Shown in pieces: positions 11,671-24,862 of a stretch of DNA of 64,000 nt (positions are counted from its first letter, which is position 1; each line of letters opens with the position of its first letter). A model generated the notes under the pieces. It was not told where the DNA came from and ran no database searches. It worked only from the letters and a program-made list of their open reading frames with translations. Source of the DNA: Agrypnia vestita (Eukaryota; Arthropoda; Insecta; Trichoptera; Phryganeidae); assembly GCA_016648135.1 (NCBI GenBank), contig JADDOH010008080.1, positions 30,015 to 94,014 of the forward strand, given 5' to 3'. The position numbers and the translations under genes are program-made.

Positions 11671-14660
11671 GTGGGACCCAGGGCCGTTCTATGAGCAAAA
11701 GCTCCCGTATCGGCCCTACACTTTCACCATTCAGACTGGCATTGTTTTAATGCTAAAGCAGTTTCGTCGCTGAGCCGCTGACGAAGCAAAAGCACTCGGA
11801 TGACGCAACGAGGAAACTGCACTAACCACTTCGCTGTCTCTCGGGTGCATTATGAAAACAATTTATTCAATAAAGTAGCAATACATAAAAAGTACCTACA
11901 TTACATAACAAAATAAAACCAAAAGCTATAAAATATAAAAAAAAGAAAATACCAAAGCATAAATATTAGTAGAGCAATATAAAATAAAATATTAAAGATA
12001 CAATAAAATACATACCATGAAAAAAGAATAATAACATGTATTTATTTTATTTTAAAATAATCAAATATTATAGATAATAAATAAAGGAAGGTTGCACCGT
12101 GGAGACAGCTTTTAGAAAATGCAATAAACACTCCCAATTGAAAAAAAGGAAACAAAAGGATATCACAAACACGCAAAGGACTTGCCAGTCATCAATCAAA
12201 TCCCGAAAAAAAATTAGAAAAAGAACGAAGTAAGGCCAGAAAAACAAACATAAAAAAACAAATTCCTCCAGAAAATCAAAACAAATTAAACCAAACACAC
12301 AAGAAATAAAATTATAATAACAAAGACCTGATTTAGATAAGCAATCGAGAGAAAAGTGAAATGAGCACTGCAGTCATCCTCCAAGGGGAGGCCCCCTGAG
12401 AAATTCCCAGCGTGAGACCCACACTCGAATGAAAGCTCTAAAAAGATTGTTCACTCCACGAATGAGGTCGGAGTTTTCAGCAGGACTCCCACCTCCCTCG
12501 GTGGTAACCCCACTAAACATAACCTCTCGTGCATCTCTCAAGACGGTGCACTCTCTCAGAAGTTGCTCGGAGTTTTCCTCATGCGGCTACATGTACACCA
12601 GGGGTCAGTGACTAATCCCAAGTCAAAGAGTTTACTTCTGAACTCACCGTAACCCGAGACCATCTATACGCGTATCGGTCCAACGCCAACTCTTCCTCGT
12701 TTTCAAACTGTGACAGAGGAGGGGAAGGTATGGGTCTACCTCTCCTGTGTTGCAGAGTCCCACCTAGCTTGCCATTTCCCCAAAGTTATCCTTCTGAGCC
12801 CAGAACATAAGTCCCTGTATGAAGTGGCCTAAAAATGTCACCGTGATGTGACACTTCCAGCCCTTCCTTAAAGAGCAGCGGGAAACTGACTCTTAAGCCA
12901 GGATATCACCAAGCAGCACTCCCGCTAGCTCCAGAAAGGCCATACTAGAAGTTGTCACGTATGCACCCGTAAGTGCCAGCAGTGGACTCCTTTGGTTTAA
13001 GGCAGAGGAGACAACCGAAAACCCGAGTCTTGGCTACTATACGGCGTTTTAAATCAGAAGCATTGCAGGTGCGCGTATGCCCCGCTCCGCCCTGGACATC
13101 CTCCTCAGCGTATCAAAGAACTCCGCTGCTCTTTGCGACACAGCTTTAACATGAGTTAGAAAAGTACTCGATATGTCAATGAAAATATAAGATATCTTGT
13201 CAGTGGCAACATCCTAACCAATGAGGTTTATCCGAGGTGCGATTATTGCTTGTTGAAAACTTTTACCAATTGGTAAAATTTTACGCTAGAAGCTCCCATG
13301 CGGACAGTCGGGTTCCTTACCCTATTGAGGTGTCCTTTTAATATCAAAGCAACAGTCTTGTGAGGTGCAAGAGTCAGTTTGTTACGAGAGCACCATTCCA
13401 TGATCATTGACAAAGCTGTGTTCGATCTACACTCTTTTTCCGACCGACTCTTGCCAGAGTCATCTGCGTATGCTATTGTTACATATTCCGCCGGCAATGG
13501 AAGCAGTAACAGATCATTGAATAGGACGTTACGCAGGATCAGACCAAGGCCCGAACCCTGCAAGCAGCCCATATTAATTTCTCTGGTGGTTGATAATCCT
13601 CCATAGTTCAGCATTACTATTCTATCACATCAGATAAATAGTACTTGATAAGATTGTACAGGTAAAGTGATTGCCTCAATTTTAGCTTAGTTAGGATCGC
13701 CGCCCACCAGGCATTGTGAAGGCGCCGGAAATGCCAAGAAGATTCCTATAACATATTTGGAAATACAACCCTGGCCCACCCTGAGCATTAGTTAGCATGC
13801 ACAGTGGACATACCGCAGATAAATCCAAACTGACGACCACAGGCAGGCGATAAAGAAAACTCCAACGTATTGCGGATCAACATTTCAAAAACTTTCTCGT
13901 AAGGAAGGAAGGGAAGGAGGGTAATACGATACGCTCCTGGATCAGATTACGACTTGTCATTGCTCTTCGATATCATACTGAACAGTCTCTTCTGATGGGA
14001 AGATGCAGTATCGCGTGCGTATCTTCACATATTTTCTAAGATAATTCCTGTTAACCTGTCCATTCCCGGCGCCTTCGCTGGGCCTAAGTTACGAATAATT
14101 TTCACTATCTCTGCTGCCATTACTACTCCTCAGGAGTATGGTACTGGTTGATACAAGTGCCAGCAGACGAATAAGTCAGTGTCGATCATCGTCTTTTCAT
14201 CAACCTCCAAACTCCAAAGGGATCAACTTATGGACCAGACCGTCAAGAGTCGAAGTCAGATCAGACGTTGTCACACTTCCGAGAATAACCTCACAGAGCG
14301 GGCGCGCCATACTACGGCCTCCACTCCTGACTTGTCCAGTCACCTTCCAAGGGTCGTCGTTTCCTATTTCCGTCACCCATCACCTCCAGGAGACGTGCAT
14401 GGCTTCGCGTATTGCCCTTGAGTACATAGTACGGGTGACACGGAGCTCATCCATCAGTATCAGACTTTCGTCGATGGTTTCAGTACCCTGAGGCACAACA
14501 CTGCACCTTCGGTAAGCACGCCTATAGGCGTTGCGAAATGATATGAGCTCTGGCGTCTAGAGAAATCCCCCAAGTGAAAGAGGTCTCTTACAGCCATCTC
14601 ATATAGATTACCAAGTTCATGGTCCGGGCAAGGTAACCAGGTTCTATTTTTGTCACGATT
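11671..14660 (-). pseudogene. R1-clade non-LTR retrotransposon, 5'-truncated and mutated
   Basis: The minus strand, read from 14660 downward, gives the linker before the reverse transcriptase (AYRRAYRRC, then IGNDDPWKVTGQV). It then gives IVKIIRNLGPAKAPGMDRLTG (the 'KAPGxDxxxG' start of RT) and YRITLLPSLPYEKVFE (the 'RPI.LL...K..E' motif). The longest clean piece, 13614-13243, has GCLQGSGLGLILRNVLFNDL and the active-site YADD, followed by NKLTLAPHKTVALILKG and VRMGASSVKF, typical of R1-group enzymes. The C-terminus near 12600-12360 reads GVNNLFRAFIRVWVSRWEF and ends in a stop. About 700 bp of 3' UTR follows, ending GGTCCTGGG at about 11671. The endonuclease is absent and there are many frameshifts. 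C-terminus and 3' UTR match the pieces at 28760, 30690 and 43645. Confidence 0.75.
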
Positions 14661-14934
14661 TTAGTTTCGAGTGGCTGAGTCCCCTCTCTCAACAGATATC
14701 AATAACTAAGTTTTGAATGCTTCGAATGTTTAAATTACGCATGATTCTGAACATTTACTAAATATTCAAATACAATATGTGACAATTTTTCACAGTATAT
14801 ATTTTTTTCTCCTTTTAAAATTTAAATCGGGCAATTCCAACCTATCTGCTCATCCTTATCTATCATTACACGCTCGAAAGAAATTATCTTAATTACTATT
14901 TTTATTTATACATATAAAGTATAAACACTATTAT
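14661..14934. other. Spacer
   Basis: AT-rich, no recognised feature. Confidence 0.5.
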
Positions 14935-15118
14935 TTTTTAATACTAATAGAAATGCGTACACGCAATACCTATGCATCACATCAATATTATCTTTATTGT
15001 CAAATTAATTTTAATGCCAGTACTTTGAAAATAGGACTAATTTGGAAACCTCCTGGAACCTGGTTCGTTTCCCCGACTACTCACTATATCACTATATGGC
15101 CGCTGGACCAACAATCTA
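14935..15118 (-). mobile_element. SINE-1 copy, old and divergent
   Basis: Reverse complemented, it runs from a head containing TTGTTGGTCCAGCGGCCATA and a degraded B box near GAACCAGGTTCC to ATTGATGTGATGCATAGG and an A-rich end. The order of blocks is that of SINE-1, but many positions differ. Confidence 0.55.
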
Positions 15119-16499
15119 CTCAATAATATCGGATTGTCATAGACCTGTCCTGAGACAGGAATTCACCTAGTAATTAATTGTCATTGAAATAAATGCAATT
15201 ATAAATAAATAATCTCTTTTCCTCAACTCAATTCAAATTAGTTGTTACGTCATTTTGTTTTATTATCATCGACATTTTCCAAGTCCGAAATTTCACTTGA
15301 TTTATCTCTCCCCAGTTCAATAAGAAAAAACATCAGAGAGACAAAAAATCTAATTATACGAGATAAAAAGTGATATAATTGTTACGTCATATGCCAAACC
15401 AGTCGAGTAAAAAGCGCAGTCGGGCCGACAAATGTCAATGTCAATGACAGAGACATGACAAAATGACATAACTTGTCGCGTGGTGTAAAGACAAAAAATA
15501 ACTTTTAAAACGTGACCCGCACCGCTTCTCGTGGATTAATGACCTTTACAGGTGACAGCTCTCGTGAACGGAAATTAATTCTGTGACGGTTCAGTTTTCA
15601 ATCATTTGGTTTCTTAAACTTTCTCCGCTTACCTGGGAACAATGTCCTCAATGGAGAGTATTTAAATACATGGGTAGGGTTACAATATGACAGTGGCCTG
15701 CACTGGGCATGGACTTAGATTATACTGCTAATATCTTTGCTGTAAAAGCGCAACGGTCGGTATTTGTTTTTGTTCAAGAAATCCATATTTGTGTCATTCT
15801 CTTTCTTAACCTACATTTTGATAAAATATTAGCTCAAATTCGAAAAAATAATTCCAAATCTTTCTCGTCAGCAATTATATTTTTTATGATAGCTGAAGTT
15901 TTATTCTATTGGAAAAAGTTGTCGGCCGCGAAATTTCCATATTTTTGTATGATTTTGAGGGCTTTATAGATGGATTTGACCAAAAAATGTACACCTCCAT
16001 CACAAAATATTTTATTTTATTTTATCGAATAGTCTTCTTCAAATAACTTGCACTTTTCTGTTACGATAATAAACATAGACCCTTTTATGAAAAATATATA
16101 AATGACTAAAACAATTTTATTACCAGGAGACAACATCGTGACAGAGTGGTAAAGTATGTGACAGAGTTGTTATTCTATGATTTATCTGGCTGCGTTTTTG
16201 AATAAAACAGGTTTATTTATTTAGAATCATTTAATTTTTTTTAACAGTCTTAAACTTTGTGAAATAAATTGAGATACATCTATAACTAATAAAATCACAT
16301 TTGAGAACCTTTTGGAGTGAAAGATTCATATTTTAGGAAATTCAAAGACTAGTAACTTTATCTCAAGTAGATCCTTCAACTTGAGACAGAGTAAGTATTC
16401 TCAACAAAATAAAAAACTAAAAAAACACATGTCTAATTTGACTCAAAACAAATAAAAATTTCAAAAACATAACATTTATTCATTGAATAATCATCATTA
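15119..16499. other. Apparently unique sequence
   Basis: About 15380-15680 is richer in GC than its surroundings and shows no match to other parts of the window. It contains TGTCAATGTCAATGACA and several GTGACAG words. No frame is supported. Confidence 0.4.
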
Positions 16500-16554
16500 A
16501 TGGCTTCGTCTAGTCAATCTTCAATCAGACTTATTTTTCGAATGCCGGCAATGG

Positions 16555-18180
16555 CTCTTTGAACTCAAGAAATTGTCTTCTTCCTTTTTAAATAACCTTA
16601 GGAGCCGGTAGGACTTTAAACAAATCATCAAAAGAAACATCCAATAAGTCATTCTCCACCAGCTTAAATAGTCTTCCACTATCATCGACTGTTTTTAGGA
16701 ACATTACCAAGACATCGCCTTCTTCGTCGACGGTACTTTTTTCTAATCCAATCTAAGTATATTGAACATTCCTTTCACTCCGTACTTTAACCAAAACATG
16801 TACTCCGTCTTCTATTTTCGTTGGATGAATGTCCTCACGCTGGAGTGTTTGGTAAGAAGTACTGGAGACGGCAGTTGGATTAGTAGAATCTTTGGCTTTA
16901 TGTTTGGCCAATGGCTGATCTTCATCAGATGACTCATTCAAGCCATACACAGTATCGTAAAATCTTTTTCGAGGCATCCCAATTTCGTTCGTAGTATCAG
17001 CAAGTAATAAATCCTCCATTTCATCAATTGTATCGTTCTTCTTTTTCGCTAGCGGACAACTGGTCCACAGTATATTCAATGTTGGGTTGGGTTTCAGGCA
17101 GAGGCCGAAGTTTTAGGAACGTGACAAGAACAGAACTCATCACAAAAACAATTCTATTCCCTATGGTTTAAGATTCCACAAGTTTCCGAGAACATTTAGT
17201 GGGCTTGCATAGTTCCTTTCAGGGGCATAATCTTACTTGAAACAGTTTTTTTATTTTTTTATTTCATTAATAATATATACAATATTTTTTTACAATCACA
17301 CCCAGACAATTTTTACAAATCAATATTTTTTTGTATGTATATACCTCACCGAAAAGTATTATGATTCTTGTGTGTGGTGAGGGATAACCACTTACAATCA
17401 TAGGTATAGGTAGTGTAATCTAATTAAATAACAATGAGAAAGAAAGAAAAGAAAATCTAATCAAAAGCTTAATTAATAATACAATATATAGAATAAGCAG
17501 TCAAGTAAGCAATAATATAGAATAAGCAGTCAAAAGAGACCAAACTCAATCACAAAGTAAATTCTATAATAAATGAGAACCCATTCGGGTTCACTGGGGA
17601 AATGTGCACACAAGGCGTAACCGCAAAACATGCACCATCATGTAAAATAAATTGAACAAATCAATTAATTGTACAGGTATCTTCATCGATTCGTGGGAAG
17701 TACTCGACAGTATCTCCTATGAATAACTCGTATCAGAACCAAAAAAAAATGACACTGATCAAACGGCCCCAAACGGGTAAAAAGCCACTCACCGAACATA
17801 CCTCAGATAGTCAGATCAAATGAATCTCCAATTAATCCGCCAATATCCAGTTGCTGCTATATTTTCTTCGTCTGTCACCATAGACCATAGGTTTAAATTT
17901 GCTGGAAGTATGGAAAAGAATCGAAATACATCTGCAATATATTTACCTCTAGCTACTATGGCATCAGTATACAGGTTTGTCATGGAGTCCAATAAAAATC
18001 TTTTTTGTACTTATCTTACTTTTGTACTTCGTCTCATAAAAAGAACAGACAGATGTTCTCTCACGCTCATGTCTGCCACCAGCTTCTTTCAAGTATGGTT
18101 TCTCTCTCGATCGTTGTGCTTCACTTCAGCTACTTTCTCTGGGTCATTTTTTCGTTTCAAAAATCATGTGACGGAGTAGC
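16555..18180 (-). pseudogene. Unrecognised broken coding region
   Basis: Two coding-like blocks lie on the minus strand. The upstream block (about 18165-17820) begins KRKNDPEKVAEVKHNDRE, a charged pattern seen in insect proteins with repeated 'DPEKY...KDRER' stretches. It later reads ILPANLNLWSMVTDEENIAA and has two stops. The downstream block (17079-16753, then through a stop to about 16555) is acidic and serine-rich (DTVYGLNESSDEDQPLAKHK). It is followed by VHVLVKVRSERNVQY and a 'V.FLK....F......D......D...LP.PK' module. That module resembles the end of uncharacterised multi-copy insect proteins, but this is recollection, not a search. No splice structure could be fixed. It may be a retroposed gene or a cargo ORF of an unknown transposon. 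Confidence 0.4.
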
Positions 18181-19452
18181 CATGTCACGGAGTGGTAAAA
18201 ATTAGTTGCAAAGTCGATAATTTTTAAAAGTTAACATCAATTAAACATACAATTAACATGTTGGCATGAAAGTATTTCTTATTACGTAGGTGGAGATAAC
18301 AAAATGTAACTTTAATTGATTTTTTTTATCAATAACTTACGTGATGAAGGTGTCGCCAAATAAACACACGCACCTCACACAAGGCACAATGCCGCGCGAG
18401 CTCTGGATCTCAGAGGGGAAATCGTAGCAAGGGGGGAGGGAGGTTTAAATCTCCAATCGACGGCGACAAAGACGAGCAGCGTATACACGTATTTCGAATG
18501 ACAACCCACGTGACAGAATGTACGTACTAAATCATCAGTAATAAGAGACACGTTTTTGAGATTTTTTTTATATTTTATTAAAAATGACAAAAAATAATAG
18601 TTGCTATTAAACGATAGGTTATATCTTTTGAAGTTAAAAAATAGTTTTATATTTTATGTCGTCATACAATTTTTTCGTAACATAAACGTGGAATATACGC
18701 AAGTCGAGGTGGCGGGAGACAACTGTGATTTGTATGAAATACACTCCTGTCACGCGGATTTACTACCCTGTCACGAAATTTTTACTACAAAAATATAAAT
18801 ACTATTTTTTGAAACGTCCACAGCCATTACGTCTTCAGTACAGAGAATATTAAAATATAAATAAATAAATAATCTTGATATATACTATTAATATAGTACA
18901 TTCCATCATTTTGAAACAGAGAACCCATTTTAATATTTAGCGTAGCATGTATTTATTTATCTGAAAGAAATATTTATAGTTTTTTAGAAGCATACTTTTG
19001 TTAAAGTATAAAAATAAAAATTACTATGAATCGTTCATGGTACAAATTTTTCAACTTGTGAAACCAAAACGTGAACGGCTAAATATATCGTATAATATAA
19101 AATAATATCACGTTTAAGGTGTATTGATACACAAATTCAAATACCAGTCCACTTCCAAATACTCCGTTTTGGAACATGTCTGTTGAAGTGGAAACGCGTA
19201 TTCTGAACACCTTTGGCATATTGTTATGCACTTGGGATAGATTTTTCGAAAAACTGTACGCAACACATATGGAGCTTTATTTATCTAAATTAATTAGAAT
19301 GTTGCACTATTTGCGCATGGACAAGCTTATAAACTTATTATGACATTAATGAATATGTTGTTTTTTCACATAAATTATAGTTTTTCACAGTTTTTTCATC
19401 ATAATATGGAGAGCATATGCCAGCCACGTAGTATCTAAACAGAGTGTGTGTT
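18181..19452. other. No gene supported
   Basis: About 18350-18530 is GC-richer and could be the 5' flank of the minus-strand coding region. The word TGTCAC recurs at 18180, 18510, 18750 and 18768. The rest is AT-rich. Confidence 0.4.
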
Positions 19453-20557
19453 TTAAGGCGATCGTCTAGCAGAATGAGCAAATTTCACCATTTTTTCTCA
19501 TATCTTCTCTTTCGTTTTTTATCACATTTTTGTAGGAACATATATAATTTAAAAAATTTATTCATCAGGTTACATATATTGTAAATACGAATATCTTATT
19601 AAAATATCATAAACTAAATTAAATAATTGATTAATAAATTACCAAACCTTCGATGCTTTAAAAATGAAGAAAATTGCTCCACTTTGTGGGCCTTTTGAAC
19701 GGCGTGTGAGATGTCTTTTTTATTCAATAATATTACAAAGTTAACGATTATCTTAAATTTCTTACAATTATAGAAAAATCTGTTAATACGTTTACATGCA
19801 ATTTATATTTTAAAAGATACTGTTTTTTAAATTATTTTTATTTTTTGTGAGTTTTTTTCGATCCTTTTAAAATAGTTTATAACTTTTTTTCTTTAATAAA
19901 TTAAAGGAATAGACATTTTTATTTTAAAATTAATACAAAAAAAATCAAAAAATTATTCTCGATTTCAGATTTTAGCTATTTAATCAAGGCACTGCGTATT
20001 GTGTCATAAATACGTTGCGTCTTGATTAAATATCTAAAATCAGGAATATCGACAAAGATTTTGATTTTTTTTTTGTTTTTATTGTAAAATTATAATATCT
20101 ATTCTTTTGACTATTGAAGTAAAAAAGTTGTCAACCATGTAAAAAGAGTTGAAAAAGACCCACAAAAAAATAAAATATTTTTATAAAACAGTATTTTTTA
20201 AAACATAAATTGCATGTAAACGAATTAACAGATTTTTCTATAATTGTAATAAATTTAAGATAATCGTTAACTTTGTAATATTATTGAATAAAAAAGACAT
20301 CTCACACGCCGTTCAAAAGGCCCACAAAGTGGAGCAATTTTCTTCATTTTTAAAACATCGAGGGTTTGGTAATTTATTAATCAATTATTTAATTTAGTTT
20401 ATGACATTTTGATAAGATATTCGTATTTATAATATATGTAACCTGATGAATAAATTTTAAAATGAGATATTTCCATACAAAAATGTAATAAAAAACGCAA
20501 GAGAAGATATGAGAAAAAATGGTGAAATTTGTTCATTTTGCTAGACGATCGCCTTAA
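19453..20557. mobile_element. Foldback element C, 1.1 kb, TTAA-flanked
   Basis: The element is nearly a perfect palindrome. The left arm starts GGCGATCGTCTAGC at 19457 and the right arm ends GCTAGACGATCGCC at 20553. Both sides are bordered by TTAA (19453-19456 and 20554-20557), the target used by piggyBac-type transposases. Arms of about 520 bp align throughout, for example AATTGCTCCACTTTGTGGGC on the left and its complement on the right. The centre lies near 20005. No transposase frame is present. A decayed relative is at 55281-56085. Confidence 0.85.
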
Positions 20558-22799
20558 CTAAAATATATAGCTTTCACCTTACAATGACCTTCTTTTCTGG
20601 ATTCCATGTTTTCATACACAGCTCAGGTCACGCGCGGCTTTGAATAAATGAGACGTCATCCTAGTTACTATATAACAAATGTTGAATGTGTGTGCATTAA
20701 TTTATATGTGTGTTACATGTAGTGCCGGTTCATCTTTTGACAAACAGATTTTATTTATTAACTAATATTACGGTGAAGGATTACGGTGAGATAATGCGTT
20801 AGATTTTTCTGGCGTTGTAATAAAATACTTCTCTGCCCTAAGCAGACATTGCGTTTTATCTTGTGGGACGATAAATAATTAAAAACTGATATAAAACAGA
20901 CCAAACGCCAAATCATCAAGTCAATTATTGATCAATTAAGTTCTTTACTACGCAAAGAACCAATAAGCTTATAATTAAATGCCACATGAATATACTACGC
21001 ATCTCATGAAGAAATAGGTGTGGTCCATTAAACTGTTATAATAATTTTATAGCAATTTTTGTAAGCGCGGAACAGGGATAATTAGTTTTTTGATATTTAT
21101 ATATAAAGGACTTAAGAGACAAAACTGCCTATATTCAACTTATGAATATAGAGTGTGACTTACTTGAACATCTGGCAAACAACGGCTGCTTTAATAATAT
21201 ATTATTAACTGATTATTATAATAATAACTGTCCAACTTTATATATTTTAGAAGTATTTTATCAAAAAGAAATCAATTTGGAATATTTTCGCTCTGGCTAA
21301 GATCATAACACTCTATGTATATAATTTTCAAAAGTTTGGATATTTGATGAGTTTCGCTACAGTAGCTACTTTTCTATACTTAACATTAGTTAGTCATAGT
21401 CATCATTACTTAAGTCTCATAAATTTAGTAAAGATAGGATAGACTTTGGTTTTAATAAAAATATTCATCAAATTATCTGTCTACATATCTTCTATCTATC
21501 TAGCAACGATTTCATTATTTTATTTTTCATTTATTGTTTCGCGTTTCATTCCACTGCTTTTTCCGAATGATTTTTGTCATATGTATTTATTAGCGAATAC
21601 TTTTCTTATAGGCTGTATTTTGAGAGAACATATAAAATATTTTAATAAATCACAAATTTCCAAAAACTCGCTCAGGTATGTAATAAAAATATCGCATAGC
21701 ACATTTCTAATCTTGAAAATATATTCAAAAGTACTTTTTATATATCAAATATTTGGTGAATTCTCCATATTTCCATAAACAGGGGTCTATTTGTTGTCAG
21801 AGTAACTCTTGAGAAATATTACATTTATGTACAAAAGTCTGTCTTTCGCTGTGTTGAGGGTCACATCCATTGTATTTTTGAGATGAGACACTTAATAAAA
21901 TGTGATATGAGTAAATCATATTTGTGGTTTCCGAAGATCCAAGTTATTTTATTACAAACAACATTTGTAATCGATTGCATAGATCTTAATATTGGTATTT
22001 GAAAATATATTAAAATAAATAGTATTATCTAGCGTATGAATAGGATATAAAAAACAAATCAAATACCGAACAAGCAAAAAATATTTGATTTCGGAAAAAT
22101 AGTTTAAAAATGTGGCAGTTCAAGGGGAGAGTTTAGAGGTATGGGACAGGATCAACATATATCTTCAAATTTGGTACAATTTATATATTCTTAAGTTTGT
22201 CCAAATATATTGTTGTGGACCTCTATTGATGCAATTCAATTACATTTGACGTTTTATAAATGTGGCAGGCACAAACATTACTTATCTTATTTACCCATAA
22301 AAAGTAAAATTTGTGGTGAAATAATTCAACCCTCTGTGAGATGGTTGATTAGGAAAATATGTTTTTAACTTCTCATAGCAAACTGCGACGATAATTCATA
22401 TGTGATTACAGGAGGTATGGAAGTTTTCCACACACAAATGATTTTTTTCGCTCTAAAATGAATTATTCTGCCTGAATCAGATATTGAGGATTAAGTAAAG
22501 ATATTATTTTCTTCATTTCCTCTTCACAAAAAACACCGAATGGTGTAGTTTTCATTTACACAAAAGATGCACACAAAAAATTAAAGAAATATATCCTTGC
22601 AAAATAAGATTTATTGTGGCTCAATGAAGTAAGCTAAACCAGTTTCAATTTTATACAAGAAAGTACCATTCCAAGTATTGCCCATCAAATCTACCATACA
22701 ATGGGGAATGACGAAAGAAAGTGAATGTGTCAATAAAATGCCTTGAAAGTAATTTAATATACTAGATAACTTAACTTTAATGATTGAGTACCGATAACT
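20558..22799. other. No firm gene; one hydrophobic frame
   Basis: A 110-codon plus frame at 21446-21778 is strongly hydrophobic (YISSIYLATISLFYFSFIV) and could suggest a membrane-protein exon. No family motif is visible and it is probably an AT-rich chance frame. The rest is AT-rich without a repeat match. Confidence 0.35.
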
Positions 22800-23270
22800 G
22801 TGTACGTTGGTAACAGAAACAACACCAGATCTACTAAGGTGAAGATTGTCAGAAAACTATTTTTTTCCCTTTTTGATATGGATCCGAAACAGACATTTAG
22901 ACATGAGCGTAGGAAAATAGATGCTTTAGATATTCAGTGCTGGCGGTGTTTGCTTCAAATCCCGTGGACAGCTCACATTACAAACAGCTCCATTTTATAA
23001 GAAATAAATGGTGATCAATGTCTGTCTTCCACAATACAAATGCTTATACTGAAGTATTTTGGACAAGTCAAAATATTTACTGATACAATTGCGAGATTGG
23101 TAGAACAAGATAGAGTCGAGGGAGCCCCATCACCAAGTAAATGATGGCTCCCTTCCAGGAGCCGCCTGGAATGCTACCGATCGAAAGAGATGGCGCTAGT
23201 TATCTCTGGCTGTGGTGTTTTAGTTATCAGCGACTTGGACTGCTTTGCCAAGACCATAACAAAAAAGAAG
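22800..23270 (+). pseudogene. RTE-like LINE reverse-transcriptase C-terminus
   Basis: The plus strand gives ERRKIDALDIQCWRCLLQIP followed by WTAHITNSSIL and a stop. After that come LSSTIQMLILKYFGQV and VEQDRVEGAPSPSK. These match the thumb and C-terminal part of animal LINE reverse transcriptases of the 'RRIDAFE.WCWRR.LRI.WTA..TN..IL..L', 'L.....RR.L.YFGH..R' and 'EG.R.RGR...RW.DQ' pattern. At least two stops interrupt it. About 100 bp further, a 'DRKRW'-like segment precedes AALVISGCG-type sequence. The RT palm with its aspartates is missing; this is a 5'-truncated insertion. Confidence 0.7.
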
Positions 23271-24333
23271 GTGCATAGTTTTAGTTTGACAATTCTGTTT
23301 AATAATTTTAAAGTATTGTTAAGGATCGTGGCTACGGGAGACAAAATAATTAGCGATTTATTAATTAGTGATTAATTATTTTATTAATTTGACAAACTCA
23401 CTTAAATTAAATTAAATTAATACATTATTATTTATTTCACACTAATTCGCAATTTATCACTAGTCTATGAACACCTTCCCATCCCCTTGGAAACACTTTA
23501 TTTATCACTTGGTAGAACATTCCATTTGAATATCGCGCGTAAGAAGTCGCACTTACGTAAATCGCCAGTTAGGTACTTCACTCCATTATTTCGTTCCGTT
23601 CGTAATTTATTCCGATTATCCCATGACTAGCCACTCTGGCCGTCGTTCCGTGACTGATTTAGCGCCGATAGAAATGTCAAAACAAACTCAATCTACGCAG
23701 CTCTCGGTCTTGCTTTATATACGTAATACGTTGGTCTTTCGAACTCGAGAGAAGATTATTTTATTTTATCATATTTTACGATCTTATTATTGTCATCGAC
23801 GCATTGCGAGGAATTCTGGACGTAATTAATTTTACCATCTCGTTATAGCATGATCTATTTTTAATATTTAAATTTTATTTGTACGTTTTACTAAAATTGT
23901 CCCGTACCTCCCCACTGTCCCCTCCTCTGTGGTCTGGATCGTTGACCCGCGGGACCCGGGAGAGACGCCCAAATCCTTTTGTAAAAGATGTTCATCTCGG
24001 ACAATAACAATGGCTGCAAAATATCTCGCTGCGATCACACGATGATAGAGCAAATACGTTATTGGTCATTCAACTTACACCCGAGCTACAGATCCCACCT
24101 CGATTCAAATCGAGCGCTTGATCCAACATCCAACATCGATTACATTTATTTTATTCGAGATAACGTAAGGGGCTTTGGCGAATCTCAAATAATGCGATGG
24201 TTACACGGGATTAATAAATATATATTTATTTATGTAACATTCAAAAATTTTATTAAAATTCTTGCTATTTATCTTCATATTTAAGCTTAGTAATTATTGT
24301 TAATAAGTGGAAATAATTAATAAGTTAAGAATA
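23271..24333. other. Unassigned stretch, partly GC-richer
   Basis: About 23520-23830 and 23900-24190 are less AT-rich than their surroundings. A compact GC run near 23944-23965 reads GACCCGCGGGACCCGGGAG. Short overlapping frames (98 codons plus, 61 minus) show no known motif. It may be the edge of an LTR retroelement, but no terminal repeats or primer site could be recognised. Confidence 0.3.
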
Positions 24334-24862
24334 TTTTGAGTTTGTTCAAATCTTTCAGAACAGTGCTGGATTTATGTCACAGAGACATTATTAATCAATT
24401 AGTGTATATTATAGATATCTCACAGAGACGAAACTGTATTAATTATGGGAAAGTAGGTATAGAAGTCATTTGGGTGTACACAGGACTTATGACCTGTCTT
24501 TTTATGGTTGGCTTAAGTGATCACTTTACACAATTGTATCATTCGCCATTTCCACCCATGATAGAATATACCATGCTTATTCATTTTTTGGAAGTTGTAT
24601 ATATGTTCAAATTGCGTGGAAAGCTTTCATATATGAGTTGTAAGCGCCTTTTCCATGCGGTCTGTACAAAGCCATTTTCATTCCCCTAAATCCCCACAGA
24701 TGTCGCTAATGAGAAAATCTACATTGATTTTTTACGGAATTTTGAGAGCAATATACTTTATTGTCCTGTGTACACCCAAATGACTTCTATACCTACTTTC
24801 CCATAATTAATACAGTTTCGTCTCTGTGAGATATCTATAATATACACTAATTGATTAATAAG
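24334..24862. mobile_element. Foldback element family B, copy 2
   Basis: The left arm runs from TTTGTTCAAATCTTTCAGAA to AGCCATTTTCATTCC and matches copy 1 (4975-5712) closely. After the centre, the right side retains only about 75 bp of inverted arm (24770-24845), from ACACCCAAATGACTTCTATA to GATATCTATAATATACAC. The right arm therefore has an internal deletion. No coding frame is supported. Confidence 0.8.

Noticed and set aside
14138..14491. 117-codon plus frame as a gene
   Set aside because: It is the complement of the R1 linker and reverse-transcriptase region on the minus strand.
21446..21778. 110-codon hydrophobic frame as a receptor exon
   Set aside because: Only low-complexity hydrophobic residues typical of AT-rich frames; no receptor signature or splice context.
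23868..24284. Retroelement coding fragment at overlapping frames
   Set aside because: Neither strand shows a protease, RT, RNase H or integrase motif; kept only as an unassigned stretch.
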